In this document: positions 8,736-17,139 of the stretch, one piece after another | Layout: every line of letters begins with the position of its first letter | How positions within the stretch are numbered: the stretch's first letter is position 1 | Assembly (NCBI GenBank): GCA_021730825.1 | Contig: JAKFYO010000105.1 | Span: 1 to 17,139 of the forward strand | Source: Hyphomicrobiales bacterium | GTDB taxonomy: Bacteria; Pseudomonadota; Alphaproteobacteria; Rhizobiales; Xanthobacteraceae | Direction: 5' to 3' | DNA: 17,139 bases | The notes under the pieces: generated by a model | What the model was told of the DNA's origin: nothing | The model's database searches: none | What the model saw: the letters and a program-made list of their open reading frames with translations, nothing else | Translations under genes and position numbers: made by a program

Positions 8736-9668
8736 ATGCAAGTTCAGTTTCAATCCACCCTCGCTGATCGCGTGGACCTCACGGGCCGCGGCCTTCATTC
8801 CGGTACTCCGGCCCGCATCAGCCTTCTGCCCGCTGCGCCGAACACCGGCATCGTCTTCAAACTTCACGGCAAAAAAATCTCGGTAGGCCCTGAAGCCGTT
8901 CGTAACACCGATTTCGCTACCGTCATCGGTGATACCAACGGCTCCAAATGCTCCACAGTCGAACACCTGATGGCTGCCTTCGGCGGTCTAGGCATCGATA
9001 ACGTCGTGGTCGAAGTCGAGGGCGAAGAAATCCCGGCTTTCGACGGTTCATCCGCGAGCTTCGTCGAGGCAATCGATGCCGTCGGCGTGGAAACGCAGGA
9101 AGCGGCGCGCCGCTACATCAAGATTTTGAAGCCGATCAAGGTCGAGCAGGGCCGCGCTTCGGCTGAACTGCTGCCTTACGACGCCGGCTTCCGCGTCGAA
9201 GTCGAAATCGAATTCGAGCACGCCGCGATCGGCCGCCAGCGCTATGCCGGGATGATCACGCCGGACGTTTTCCGCGACGACCTTTCGCGTGCCCGTACCT
9301 TCGGCTTCATGCGCGACGTGTCGAAGCTCTGGGGCGCCGGTCTTGCGCTCGGCGCCTCGCTCGATAACACGATCTGCCTTGCCGACGACCGCGTACTGAA
9401 CCCGGAAGGCCTGCGTTACGCCGACGAGTTCGTGCGCCACAAGGCGCTCGACGCGGTTGGCGACCTTGCCATGGCGGGCCTGCCGATCCTCGGCCGCTAT
9501 CGCTCGCTTTGCGGCGGTCATAAGCTTAATGCGGCCGTTGTCGCAGCCATGATGGCGGACCGCTCCGCCTGGGCCGTTGTGGAAGCCGAAACTGCGCCCA
9601 AGCGCCGCCGTGGACACGCCGAAATCGGCGCCCAGGTCTCCCCGGCCTATCGCGCTGACCTTTCTTAA
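8736..9668 (+). CDS. lpxC: LpxC, UDP-3-O-acyl-GlcNAc deacetylase
   Basis: LpxC is the zinc-dependent cytoplasmic enzyme that catalyses the first committed step of lipid A synthesis, removing the N-acetyl group from UDP-3-O-acyl-GlcNAc. The 310-residue product has a normal length. The family motifs are present: TGRGLHSG near the N-terminus (His21) and STVEHLMAAFGGLGIDN, with catalytic Glu76 and zinc ligand His77. In HKALDAVGD, His235 and Asp239 supply the other zinc ligands, and His262 in GGHKLNA is the general acid by analogy with E. coli. The start MQVQFQSTLADRV fits the family. The gene stands alone between the ftsZ terminator and bamD, with 124 bp to the latter. Its position directly after ftsZ is common in proteobacteria. 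No anomaly is visible. Confidence 0.97.
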   Translation: MQVQFQSTLADRVDLTGRGLHSGTPARISLLPAAPNTGIVFKLHGKKISVGPEAVRNTDFATVIGDTNGSKCSTVEHLMAAFGGLGIDNVVVEVEGEEIPAFDGSSASFVEAIDAVGVETQEAARRYIKILKPIKVEQGRASAELLPYDAGFRVEVEIEFEHAAIGRQRYAGMITPDVFRDDLSRARTFGFMRDVSKLWGAGLALGASLDNTICLADDRVLNPEGLRYADEFVRHKALDAVGDLAMAGLPILGRYRSLCGGHKLNAAVVAAMMADRSAWAVVEAETAPKRRRGHAEIGAQVSPAYRADLS

Positions 9669-9792
9669 CTTTTTCAGCCATAATCGCGGCGGATTCGGCC
9701 TTTAGCGCCGTAGCCGTGACACGCTAGTTTCGCTATCCCATGCTTATATAGGGACGGGCCCATAGGCCCTTCATCAGCAGGTTCGAGTACCG
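9669..9792 (+). promoter_or_regulatory. lpxC-bamD intergenic region with possible promoter and small hairpin
   Basis: This 124-bp gap contains a possible extended -10 element, TGC followed by TTATAT (9741-9749). A GTGACA at 9716-9721 resembles a -35 box, but its 22-base spacing is too long, so the promoter call is weak. A short perfect hairpin (GGGCC at 9756-9760, loop CATA, GGCCC at 9765-9769) lies just downstream in the presumed leader. It lacks a T-run and is not a convincing terminator, so read-through from lpxC into bamD is possible. Confidence 0.3.
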
Positions 9793-10674
9793 ATGCTTTC
9801 CAACAAGTTTCGCAGCACGGGTTTTGCCGCAGCGCTTCGGGTGCTCGCGATCCTGCCGCTCGGTATTTCGCTCGCCGGCTGCGCCAGCTTCTCGGGCTTC
9901 AGCCTGGGCAGTCTCTGGGGCGACAAGAAAGACGATGAGCTTCTGCCGGACCAGCCCGCGGACCTTCTTTACAACGAGGCCCTCACGCTTCTGAACAAGA
10001 AGGATTTCTCTGCTGCCGCGAAGAAATTCGAGGAAGTCGACCGCCAGCATCCGTATTCGGAGTTCGGCCGCAAGTCGCTTCTGATGTCGGCTTACGCCTA
10101 TTACGAAGGCCAGAAACATCCCGAGACCGTTGCCGCGGCGCGCCGCTACCTGGCGCTGCATCCCGGCAGCCCGGACGCGGCCTATGCGCAGTATCTCGCA
10201 GCCTCTGCGCTGTTCGACGAAATTCCGAACATCGAGCATGACCAGCGCCGCACCGAGACCGCACTAGATGCGCTGAACGAAGTGATCCGCAAATATCCGG
10301 ATACCGAATATGCGACCAGCGCACGCCGCAAGGTCGATGTCGCGCGCGACCAGCTCGCCGCCAAGGAAATGGTGACCGGCCGCTATTACCTGAAAAACCG
10401 CAACTACACCGGCGCGATCAATCGCTTCAAGGTCGTCGTCACCAAGTACCAGAACACGCGTCACGTCGAGGAAGCGCTCGCGCGGCTTACCGAGGCTTAT
10501 ATGTCGCTCGGTATTGTCAACGAGGCGCAGACCGCCGCCGTCGTGCTCGGCCACAACTTCCCTGGAAGCCCCTGGTACAAGGACGCCTATGCGCTCGTGA
10601 CCACCGGCGGCAATGTTCCGCAGGAAGACAAGGGCTCCTGGATCAGCCGCGCCTGGAAGAGCGTCGCGGGCTAA
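9793..10674 (+). CDS. bamD: BamD, outer-membrane assembly lipoprotein (ComL/YfiO family)
   Basis: BamD is the essential lipoprotein of the BAM complex. It sits on the periplasmic face of the outer membrane and helps BamA fold beta-barrel proteins. The 293-residue product starts with a lipoprotein signal peptide: basic residues, a hydrophobic stretch and the lipobox LAGC, which gives a mature N-terminus at Cys30. The mature part is a chain of helical TPR-type repeats. Examples are LYNEALTLLNKKDFSAAAKKFEEV with HPYSEFGRKSLLM, then RYLALHPGSPDAAYAQYL, LNEVIRKYPDTEYA, and RYYLKNRNYTGAINRFKVVV. This is the BamD repeat pattern, including the DQRRTETALDALNEVI segment. Older annotations call it ComL, a competence lipoprotein. 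Its place between lpxC and recN is usual in this bacterial group. A hairpin lies 10 bp past the stop. Confidence 0.95.
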   Translation: MLSNKFRSTGFAAALRVLAILPLGISLAGCASFSGFSLGSLWGDKKDDELLPDQPADLLYNEALTLLNKKDFSAAAKKFEEVDRQHPYSEFGRKSLLMSAYAYYEGQKHPETVAAARRYLALHPGSPDAAYAQYLAASALFDEIPNIEHDQRRTETALDALNEVIRKYPDTEYATSARRKVDVARDQLAAKEMVTGRYYLKNRNYTGAINRFKVVVTKYQNTRHVEEALARLTEAYMSLGIVNEAQTAAVVLGHNFPGSPWYKDAYALVTTGGNVPQEDKGSWISRAWKSVAG

Positions 10675-10684
10675 TTCCAGCCGC

Positions 10685-10703
10685 CGCGTCATGAATTGAC
10701 GCG
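10685..10703 (+). terminator. Hairpin after bamD, possible weak terminator
   Basis: A perfect seven-base-pair inverted repeat (CGCGTCA at 10685-10691, TGACGCG at 10697-10703) with loop TGAAT begins 10 bp after the bamD stop. The bases after it (TCCTTCCT) are pyrimidine-rich but not a clean T-run, so termination would be partial at best. The right arm overlaps the best -35 candidate for recN, so it could instead be a protein binding site. Confidence 0.4.
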
Positions 10704-10724
10704 TCCTTCCTGCTAATCTTCAAT
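10696..10724 (+). promoter_or_regulatory. Candidate promoter for recN-ligA
   Basis: TTGACG (10696-10701) matches five of six bases of the -35 consensus. A 17-base spacer leads to TTCAAT (10719-10724), which matches four of six bases of the -10 consensus. The predicted transcript would begin about 45-50 bases before ATG 10778. I saw no alphaproteobacterial LexA-type GTTC-N7-GTTC site here, although recN is often SOS-controlled. The call is by eye only. Confidence 0.35.
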
Positions 10725-10777
10725 CACGTTTCGTTCTAACCGAGGCCGAATCGGCTTTGCCGATGCGGTGCGTATTC

Positions 10778-14582
<3,805 letters not shown>

Positions 14583-14738
14583 TTAAATTCTTCCAGCAAG
14601 GGCAAGCACGACGACGATAACCAGGATCACGCCGACAAGACCGCCGGGGCCATAGCCCCAGTTGCCGCTGTAGCGCCAGCGCGGCAATGCGCCGACCAGG
14701 ATCAAAATCAGAAGTACGATGAGAATGGTTGAAAGCAT
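14583..14738 (-). CDS. DUF3309-type small membrane protein, 51 residues
   Basis: Read on the reverse strand from ATG 14738, this gives 51 residues. They start MLSTILIVLLILILVGALPR, pass through WRYSGNWGYGPGGL, and end in a second hydrophobic stretch (VGVILVIVVVLALAGRI). Two membrane segments (about residues 3-17 and 34-48) flank a short aromatic, glycine-rich turn. This is the hallmark of the DUF3309 family of small proteobacterial proteins, whose function is not known to me. A ribosome binding site GAGG ends seven bases before the start, which supports translation. The gene is downstream of the aminopeptidase P gene (64 bp) and may share its transcript. The stop codon directly abuts the ligA stop. 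A hairpin covers its ribosome binding site. Confidence 0.9.
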   Translation of the reverse strand: MLSTILIVLLILILVGALPRWRYSGNWGYGPGGLVGVILVIVVVLALAGRI

Positions 14739-14742
14739 ATTC

Positions 14743-14772
14743 AAGCCTCACGTCTGAAATGGCGTGAGGTTT
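14743..14772 (-). promoter_or_regulatory. Hairpin covering the ribosome binding site of the DUF3309 gene
   Basis: The arms CCTCACG (14746-14752) and CGTGAGG (14763-14769) pair perfectly. Two further pairs (14743-14744 with 14771-14772) follow across one mismatch, and the loop is ten bases. On the - strand message the downstream arm contains the GAGG that serves ATG 14738, and the upstream arm carries its complement CCTC. No T-run follows the arm, so it is not an intrinsic terminator. A role in limiting translation is inferred from position only. Confidence 0.5.
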
Positions 14773-14802
14773 CAACGCGCGGGGTTCCGTACGGTTCCCT
14801 GC

Positions 14803-16626
14803 TTAAGCTTTAAGCGCGGCGGCCGCCTGCGCGAGCCACTTACGGTCAGCGGCGTCGAGCTGCGGGCCGATCTTCGCGTCTACTTCCGCGTGATAAGCGT
14901 TGAGCCACGCGATCTCTTCGCTGCTCATCAGTTTCGGTTCTACAAGACGCAGATCGATGGGAGCGAAGGTCAGTGTTTCAAAGCCGAGCAGCGGCTTCTC
15001 GATGCCTGCTTTGCGCTTCTCGACGAGAAGAAGATTTTCGATCCGGATGCCATAGGCGCCAGCTTTGTAATAGCCGGGTTCGTTCGAGAGAATCATGCCG
15101 GGCAAAAGTGCTGCGCTACCGAGTTTCGAGATGCGCGCCGGGCCTTCATGCACGGAAAGATAGCTGCCGACGCCGTGACCGGTGCCGTGGTCGAAGTCGA
15201 GGCCAGCTTCCCAGAGTGCGCGGCGCGCAAGCGGGTCGAGTTGCGCGCCGTTCGTGCCCTCAGGAAAGATCGCACGCGCGACTGCGATATGACCTTTCAA
15301 GACCAGCGTGAAACGCTCGCGCATTTCCTGCGACGGCGCGCCGATTGCGACGGTGCGCGTCACGTCGGTGGTGCCGTCTTCATATTGTGCGCCGCTATCG
15401 ACCAGAAACAGTTCGCCGGAGTTCAGCTTGCGGTTGGTCGCTTCCGTCACGCGGTAATGCACGATGGCGCCGTTCGGGCCGGCACCCGAAATCGTCGGGA
15501 AGGAAATCTCTTTCAGTTTACCTGTCTCGCGGCGGAAGGTTTCGAGTGCCGCGACCGCGTCGATTTCGGAAATCTTTCCGCCCGGCGCTTCGCGATCGAG
15601 CCAGGCGAGATAGCGCGTGAGCGCCACGCCATCGCGCAAATGTGCTGCGCGCATGCCGGTAATTTCGGTTTCGTTTTTAATCGCCTTCAGGTTCGTGACC
15701 GGGTCCGCGCCTTTCGAAATGCTGCCGCCGGCTTGTGTCACGATCTCGGCAAGCCGTGCGGGTGCGGTCGCGGAATCGAGCCTGACATTTTTGCCGCGTG
15801 CGGCTTCGTGCAACTCGACTTCGAGTTCGCGCGGCTCGCGTACCTCCGCGAGTTTGGAAAGCGCGTCGCGCACTTCGTTCGAAAGTTTGCGCGCGTCCAC
15901 AAAAAGCTGCGGTTCTCCTTCGCGCGGAAGGATCGCCCATGACAGCGGCAGCGGGGTATGCGCGACATCGTTGCCGCGGATGTTGAAGGTCCATGCGACC
16001 GAGGCGGGATCGGAAAGCACGGCGACGCCGATTTTTTCCTTCGTGAGCACTTCGCGGATGCGCGCGATTTTCTTTGCAGCTTCCTCGCCAGAGAATTTCA
16101 CGCCGTGCAATACGACCGGTGTCAGCGGAGGAGAGGGGCGCTCGGTCCAGATTTTATCGACCGGGTTTTCTTTTACCGCGACAAGCCGCGAGCCTGCTTC
16201 TTTCGCGGCCTTCTCCAGCCGCTCGACGCCGTCGGCGGTCGTGCGCCACGGGTCGTAAGCCAACACCGAACCGGTCGGGAGATTCTCGGCGATCCATTTC
16301 GCGGCGGGCTTCTCGATCATGTGTTCGATCGAAAACAACTTGCCGTCGATCTGGTCTTTCGCCTGCAAGGTGTAGCGGCCGTCGGTGAATAGTATGGCCT
16401 TGTCGGCAAGCACGACGACGATCGCCGCCGAGCCGGTGAAGCCCGTGAGCCACGCCACGCGCTCCTCGGCGGGCGGCACGTACTCGTTCTGGTGCTCGTC
16501 GGCGCGAGAGAAGATGAAGGCGTCGAGACCTTGCCGTTTCAGCTCAGCACGCAGCGCGTTGAGCCGCGCGCCGGACTGGGTCTTGTCGCCTTCGTCCCGG
16601 AAGGTCTGGAATTTCGCTTCGAACAT
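14803..16626 (-). CDS. pepP: Aminopeptidase P, large three-domain form (peptidase family M24B)
   Basis: This is a cytoplasmic two-metal peptidase that removes an N-terminal residue followed by proline. At 607 residues it is the long form, like eukaryotic XPNPEP1, rather than the 440-residue E. coli PepP. Two creatinase-like N-terminal domains come first (RLNALRAELKRQGLDAFIFS, then GVKFSGEEAAKKIARIREVL). The catalytic pita-bread domain follows. Its metal ligands by alignment to the family are Asp410 (VDSGAQY), Asp421 (DGTTDVTRT), His484 (GTGHGVG), Glu516 (SNEPGYY) and Glu530 (RIENLLLV). A C-terminal LxxEEIAWLNAYHAEV-type segment ends the protein. The ATG at 16626 has only a weak ribosome binding site. 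No signal peptide is seen. The gene is divergent from the helicase gene and upstream of DUF3309. The substrate in this organism is not known. Confidence 0.93.
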   Translation of the reverse strand: MFEAKFQTFRDEGDKTQSGARLNALRAELKRQGLDAFIFSRADEHQNEYVPPAEERVAWLTGFTGSAAIVVVLADKAILFTDGRYTLQAKDQIDGKLFSIEHMIEKPAAKWIAENLPTGSVLAYDPWRTTADGVERLEKAAKEAGSRLVAVKENPVDKIWTERPSPPLTPVVLHGVKFSGEEAAKKIARIREVLTKEKIGVAVLSDPASVAWTFNIRGNDVAHTPLPLSWAILPREGEPQLFVDARKLSNEVRDALSKLAEVREPRELEVELHEAARGKNVRLDSATAPARLAEIVTQAGGSISKGADPVTNLKAIKNETEITGMRAAHLRDGVALTRYLAWLDREAPGGKISEIDAVAALETFRRETGKLKEISFPTISGAGPNGAIVHYRVTEATNRKLNSGELFLVDSGAQYEDGTTDVTRTVAIGAPSQEMRERFTLVLKGHIAVARAIFPEGTNGAQLDPLARRALWEAGLDFDHGTGHGVGSYLSVHEGPARISKLGSAALLPGMILSNEPGYYKAGAYGIRIENLLLVEKRKAGIEKPLLGFETLTFAPIDLRLVEPKLMSSEEIAWLNAYHAEVDAKIGPQLDAADRKWLAQAAAALKA

Positions 16627-16671
16627 TTTTCTAACTTAGGCGCTCGGGTTCCGCCGACCTAGTGCGACAGG

Positions 16672-16695
16672 AAATAGCGCCTATTTAAGCCTTAA
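16672..16695. repeat. Two AT-rich inverted repeats in the pepP-uvrD intergenic region
   Basis: AAATAG (16672-16677) and CTATTT (16681-16686) form a six-base inverted repeat around CGC. It runs into a second one, TTAA (16685-16688) and TTAA (16692-16695) around GCC. They lie 46-69 bases before the pepP start in an otherwise GC-rich genome, where its promoter should be. Spacing between the TTAA halves is three bases, not the seven of a CtrA site. Confidence 0.45.
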
Positions 16696-16726
16696 TTCGC
16701 GGGGCATTTGACCCCTTACCCTCGCC

Positions 16727-16749
16727 AAATGGCACCTGCGATGCCATTT
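16727..16749. promoter_or_regulatory. Eight-base inverted repeat before uvrD, possible operator
   Basis: AAATGGCA (16727-16734) and TGCCATTT (16742-16749) are perfect inverted repeats around a seven-base centre. A related half-site, GGGCATTTG, lies upstream at 16702-16710. TAGAAT (16756-16761) just downstream resembles a -10 box for uvrD, although no good -35 box stands at the right distance. No gene reads into the dyad from either side, so a terminator makes little sense and an operator is more likely. This is inference from layout. Confidence 0.45.
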
Positions 16750-16782
16750 TGTTCCTAGAATCACGACATTCAGAAAAGCCCG

Positions 16783-17139
16783 GTGGCCGACCCGCAATTC
16801 AAACCGTTTCCGCTCGACGAAGCGCCGCAGCCGAAGCCCGGCGGCATCGCTGCGCGCGCCCGCGCGAGCACGATGGCGCCTTATCTCGACGGCTTGAACC
16901 CGGAACAGCTTGAAGCCGTGGAGAGCCTCGACGGCCCGGTGCTGGTGCTTGCGGGTGCGGGCACCGGCAAGACGCGCGTGCTGACGACGCGCATCGCGCA
17001 TCTGCTTGCTACCGGCCGTGCACGGCCTTCGAATATCCTCTCGGTGACGTTCACGAACAAAGCCGCGCGCGAAATGAAAGAACGTGTCGGGCGCATGGTC
17101 GGTGATGTGGTCGAAGGCATGCCGTGGATGGGCACGTTC
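16783..17139 (+). CDS. uvrD: UvrD/PcrA-type DNA helicase, N-terminal part (partial)
   Basis: This is the start of a superfamily 1A 3'-to-5' DNA helicase used in nucleotide excision and mismatch repair; 119 codons are visible before the window edge. After a Pro-rich, poorly conserved N-terminus come the Q motif region [13 protein letters not shown] (Gln42), Walker [10 protein letters not shown] (residues 56-64), TTRIAHLL, and motif Ia [16 protein letters not shown]. The C-terminal part lies outside. The start is GTG 16783, because an in-frame stop lies at 16756-16758 and no ATG occurs before 16873. ATG 16873 would begin only three residues before YLDGLNPEQ and is a possible alternative. UvrD, PcrA and Rep cannot be told apart firmly from this part; UvrD/PcrA is the usual alphaproteobacterial copy. 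Confidence 0.92.
   Translation, partial: MADPQFKPFPLDEAPQPKPGGIAARARASTMAPYLDGLNPEQLEAVESLDGPVLVLAGAGTGKTRVLTTRIAHLLATGRARPSNILSVTFTNKAAREMKERVGRMVGDVVEGMPWMGTF

Noticed and set aside
8608..8886. A 92-codon open frame starting in the ftsZ-lpxC gap and running into lpxC in another frame.
   Set aside because: More than half lies over lpxC out of frame, the product has no domain or signal, and no ribosome binding site precedes it.
10675..10777. LexA (SOS) operator before recN.
   Set aside because: GTTC occurs once near 10733 but no second GTTC follows at seven bases, so the alphaproteobacterial consensus is not met.
14776..14800. Palindrome CCGTACGG with flanking GGTTCC units after the pepP stop, as a terminator.
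   Set aside because: The inner stem is only three or four pairs, the outer pairs are interrupted by mismatches, and no T-run follows on the - strand.
14764..15942. A 392-codon open frame on the + strand opposite the aminopeptidase gene.
   Set aside because: The reverse strand carries all M24B metal ligands in order. The + strand frame shows no family motif and is a shadow.
16685..16695. Possible CtrA site TTAA...TTAA before pepP.
   Set aside because: The halves are three bases apart, whereas the CtrA consensus needs seven. I also saw no TTAA-N7-TTAA in the ftsQ, ftsA and ftsZ upstream regions.

Overview
The window is a stretch of chromosomal housekeeping genes from an alphaproteobacterium, most likely of the order Hyphomicrobiales (Rhizobiales). 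The base composition is GC-rich. The gene order runs from the division and cell-wall (dcw) cluster into lpxC, bamD, recN and ligA. FtsZ begins and ends with alphaproteobacterial-type peptides ([10 protein letters not shown] at the start, [13 protein letters not shown] at the end). A 51-residue DUF3309-type membrane protein is also present. Genus-level placement is not possible from the sequence alone.

Layout. Positions 1-8412 (+) hold the distal dcw cluster: the last codons of ftsW, then murG, murC, murB, ddl, ftsQ, ftsA and ftsZ. Nearly every junction is an overlap (ATGA or TAATG), so this is one tightly coupled operon. It makes the last cytoplasmic peptidoglycan precursors (MurC, MurB, Ddl), lipid II (MurG) and the core of the divisome (FtsW, FtsQ, FtsA, FtsZ). 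A strong intrinsic terminator at 8446-8478 closes it. After a 323-bp gene-free gap come lpxC (lipid A synthesis) and bamD (outer-membrane protein assembly), then recN and ligA (DNA repair and replication). So envelope growth, division and genome maintenance sit in one block on the + strand.

From 14583 to 16626 the - strand carries two genes: a large three-domain aminopeptidase P and, downstream of it, the DUF3309 microprotein, which was found by reading the reverse strand. The microprotein's stop codon abuts the ligA stop with no gap. A 156-bp divergent intergenic region rich in inverted repeats follows. The window ends inside the start of a UvrD/PcrA-type helicase gene (+).

I found no mobile elements, tRNA or rRNA genes, CRISPR arrays or defence genes, and no convincing undescribed system. 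The points worth a second look are small: two credible translation starts for ftsZ, a sharp reversal of Glu codon preference in the 3' part of ddl, a hairpin that would hide the ribosome binding site of the DUF3309 gene, and a cluster of related half-sites in front of uvrD.
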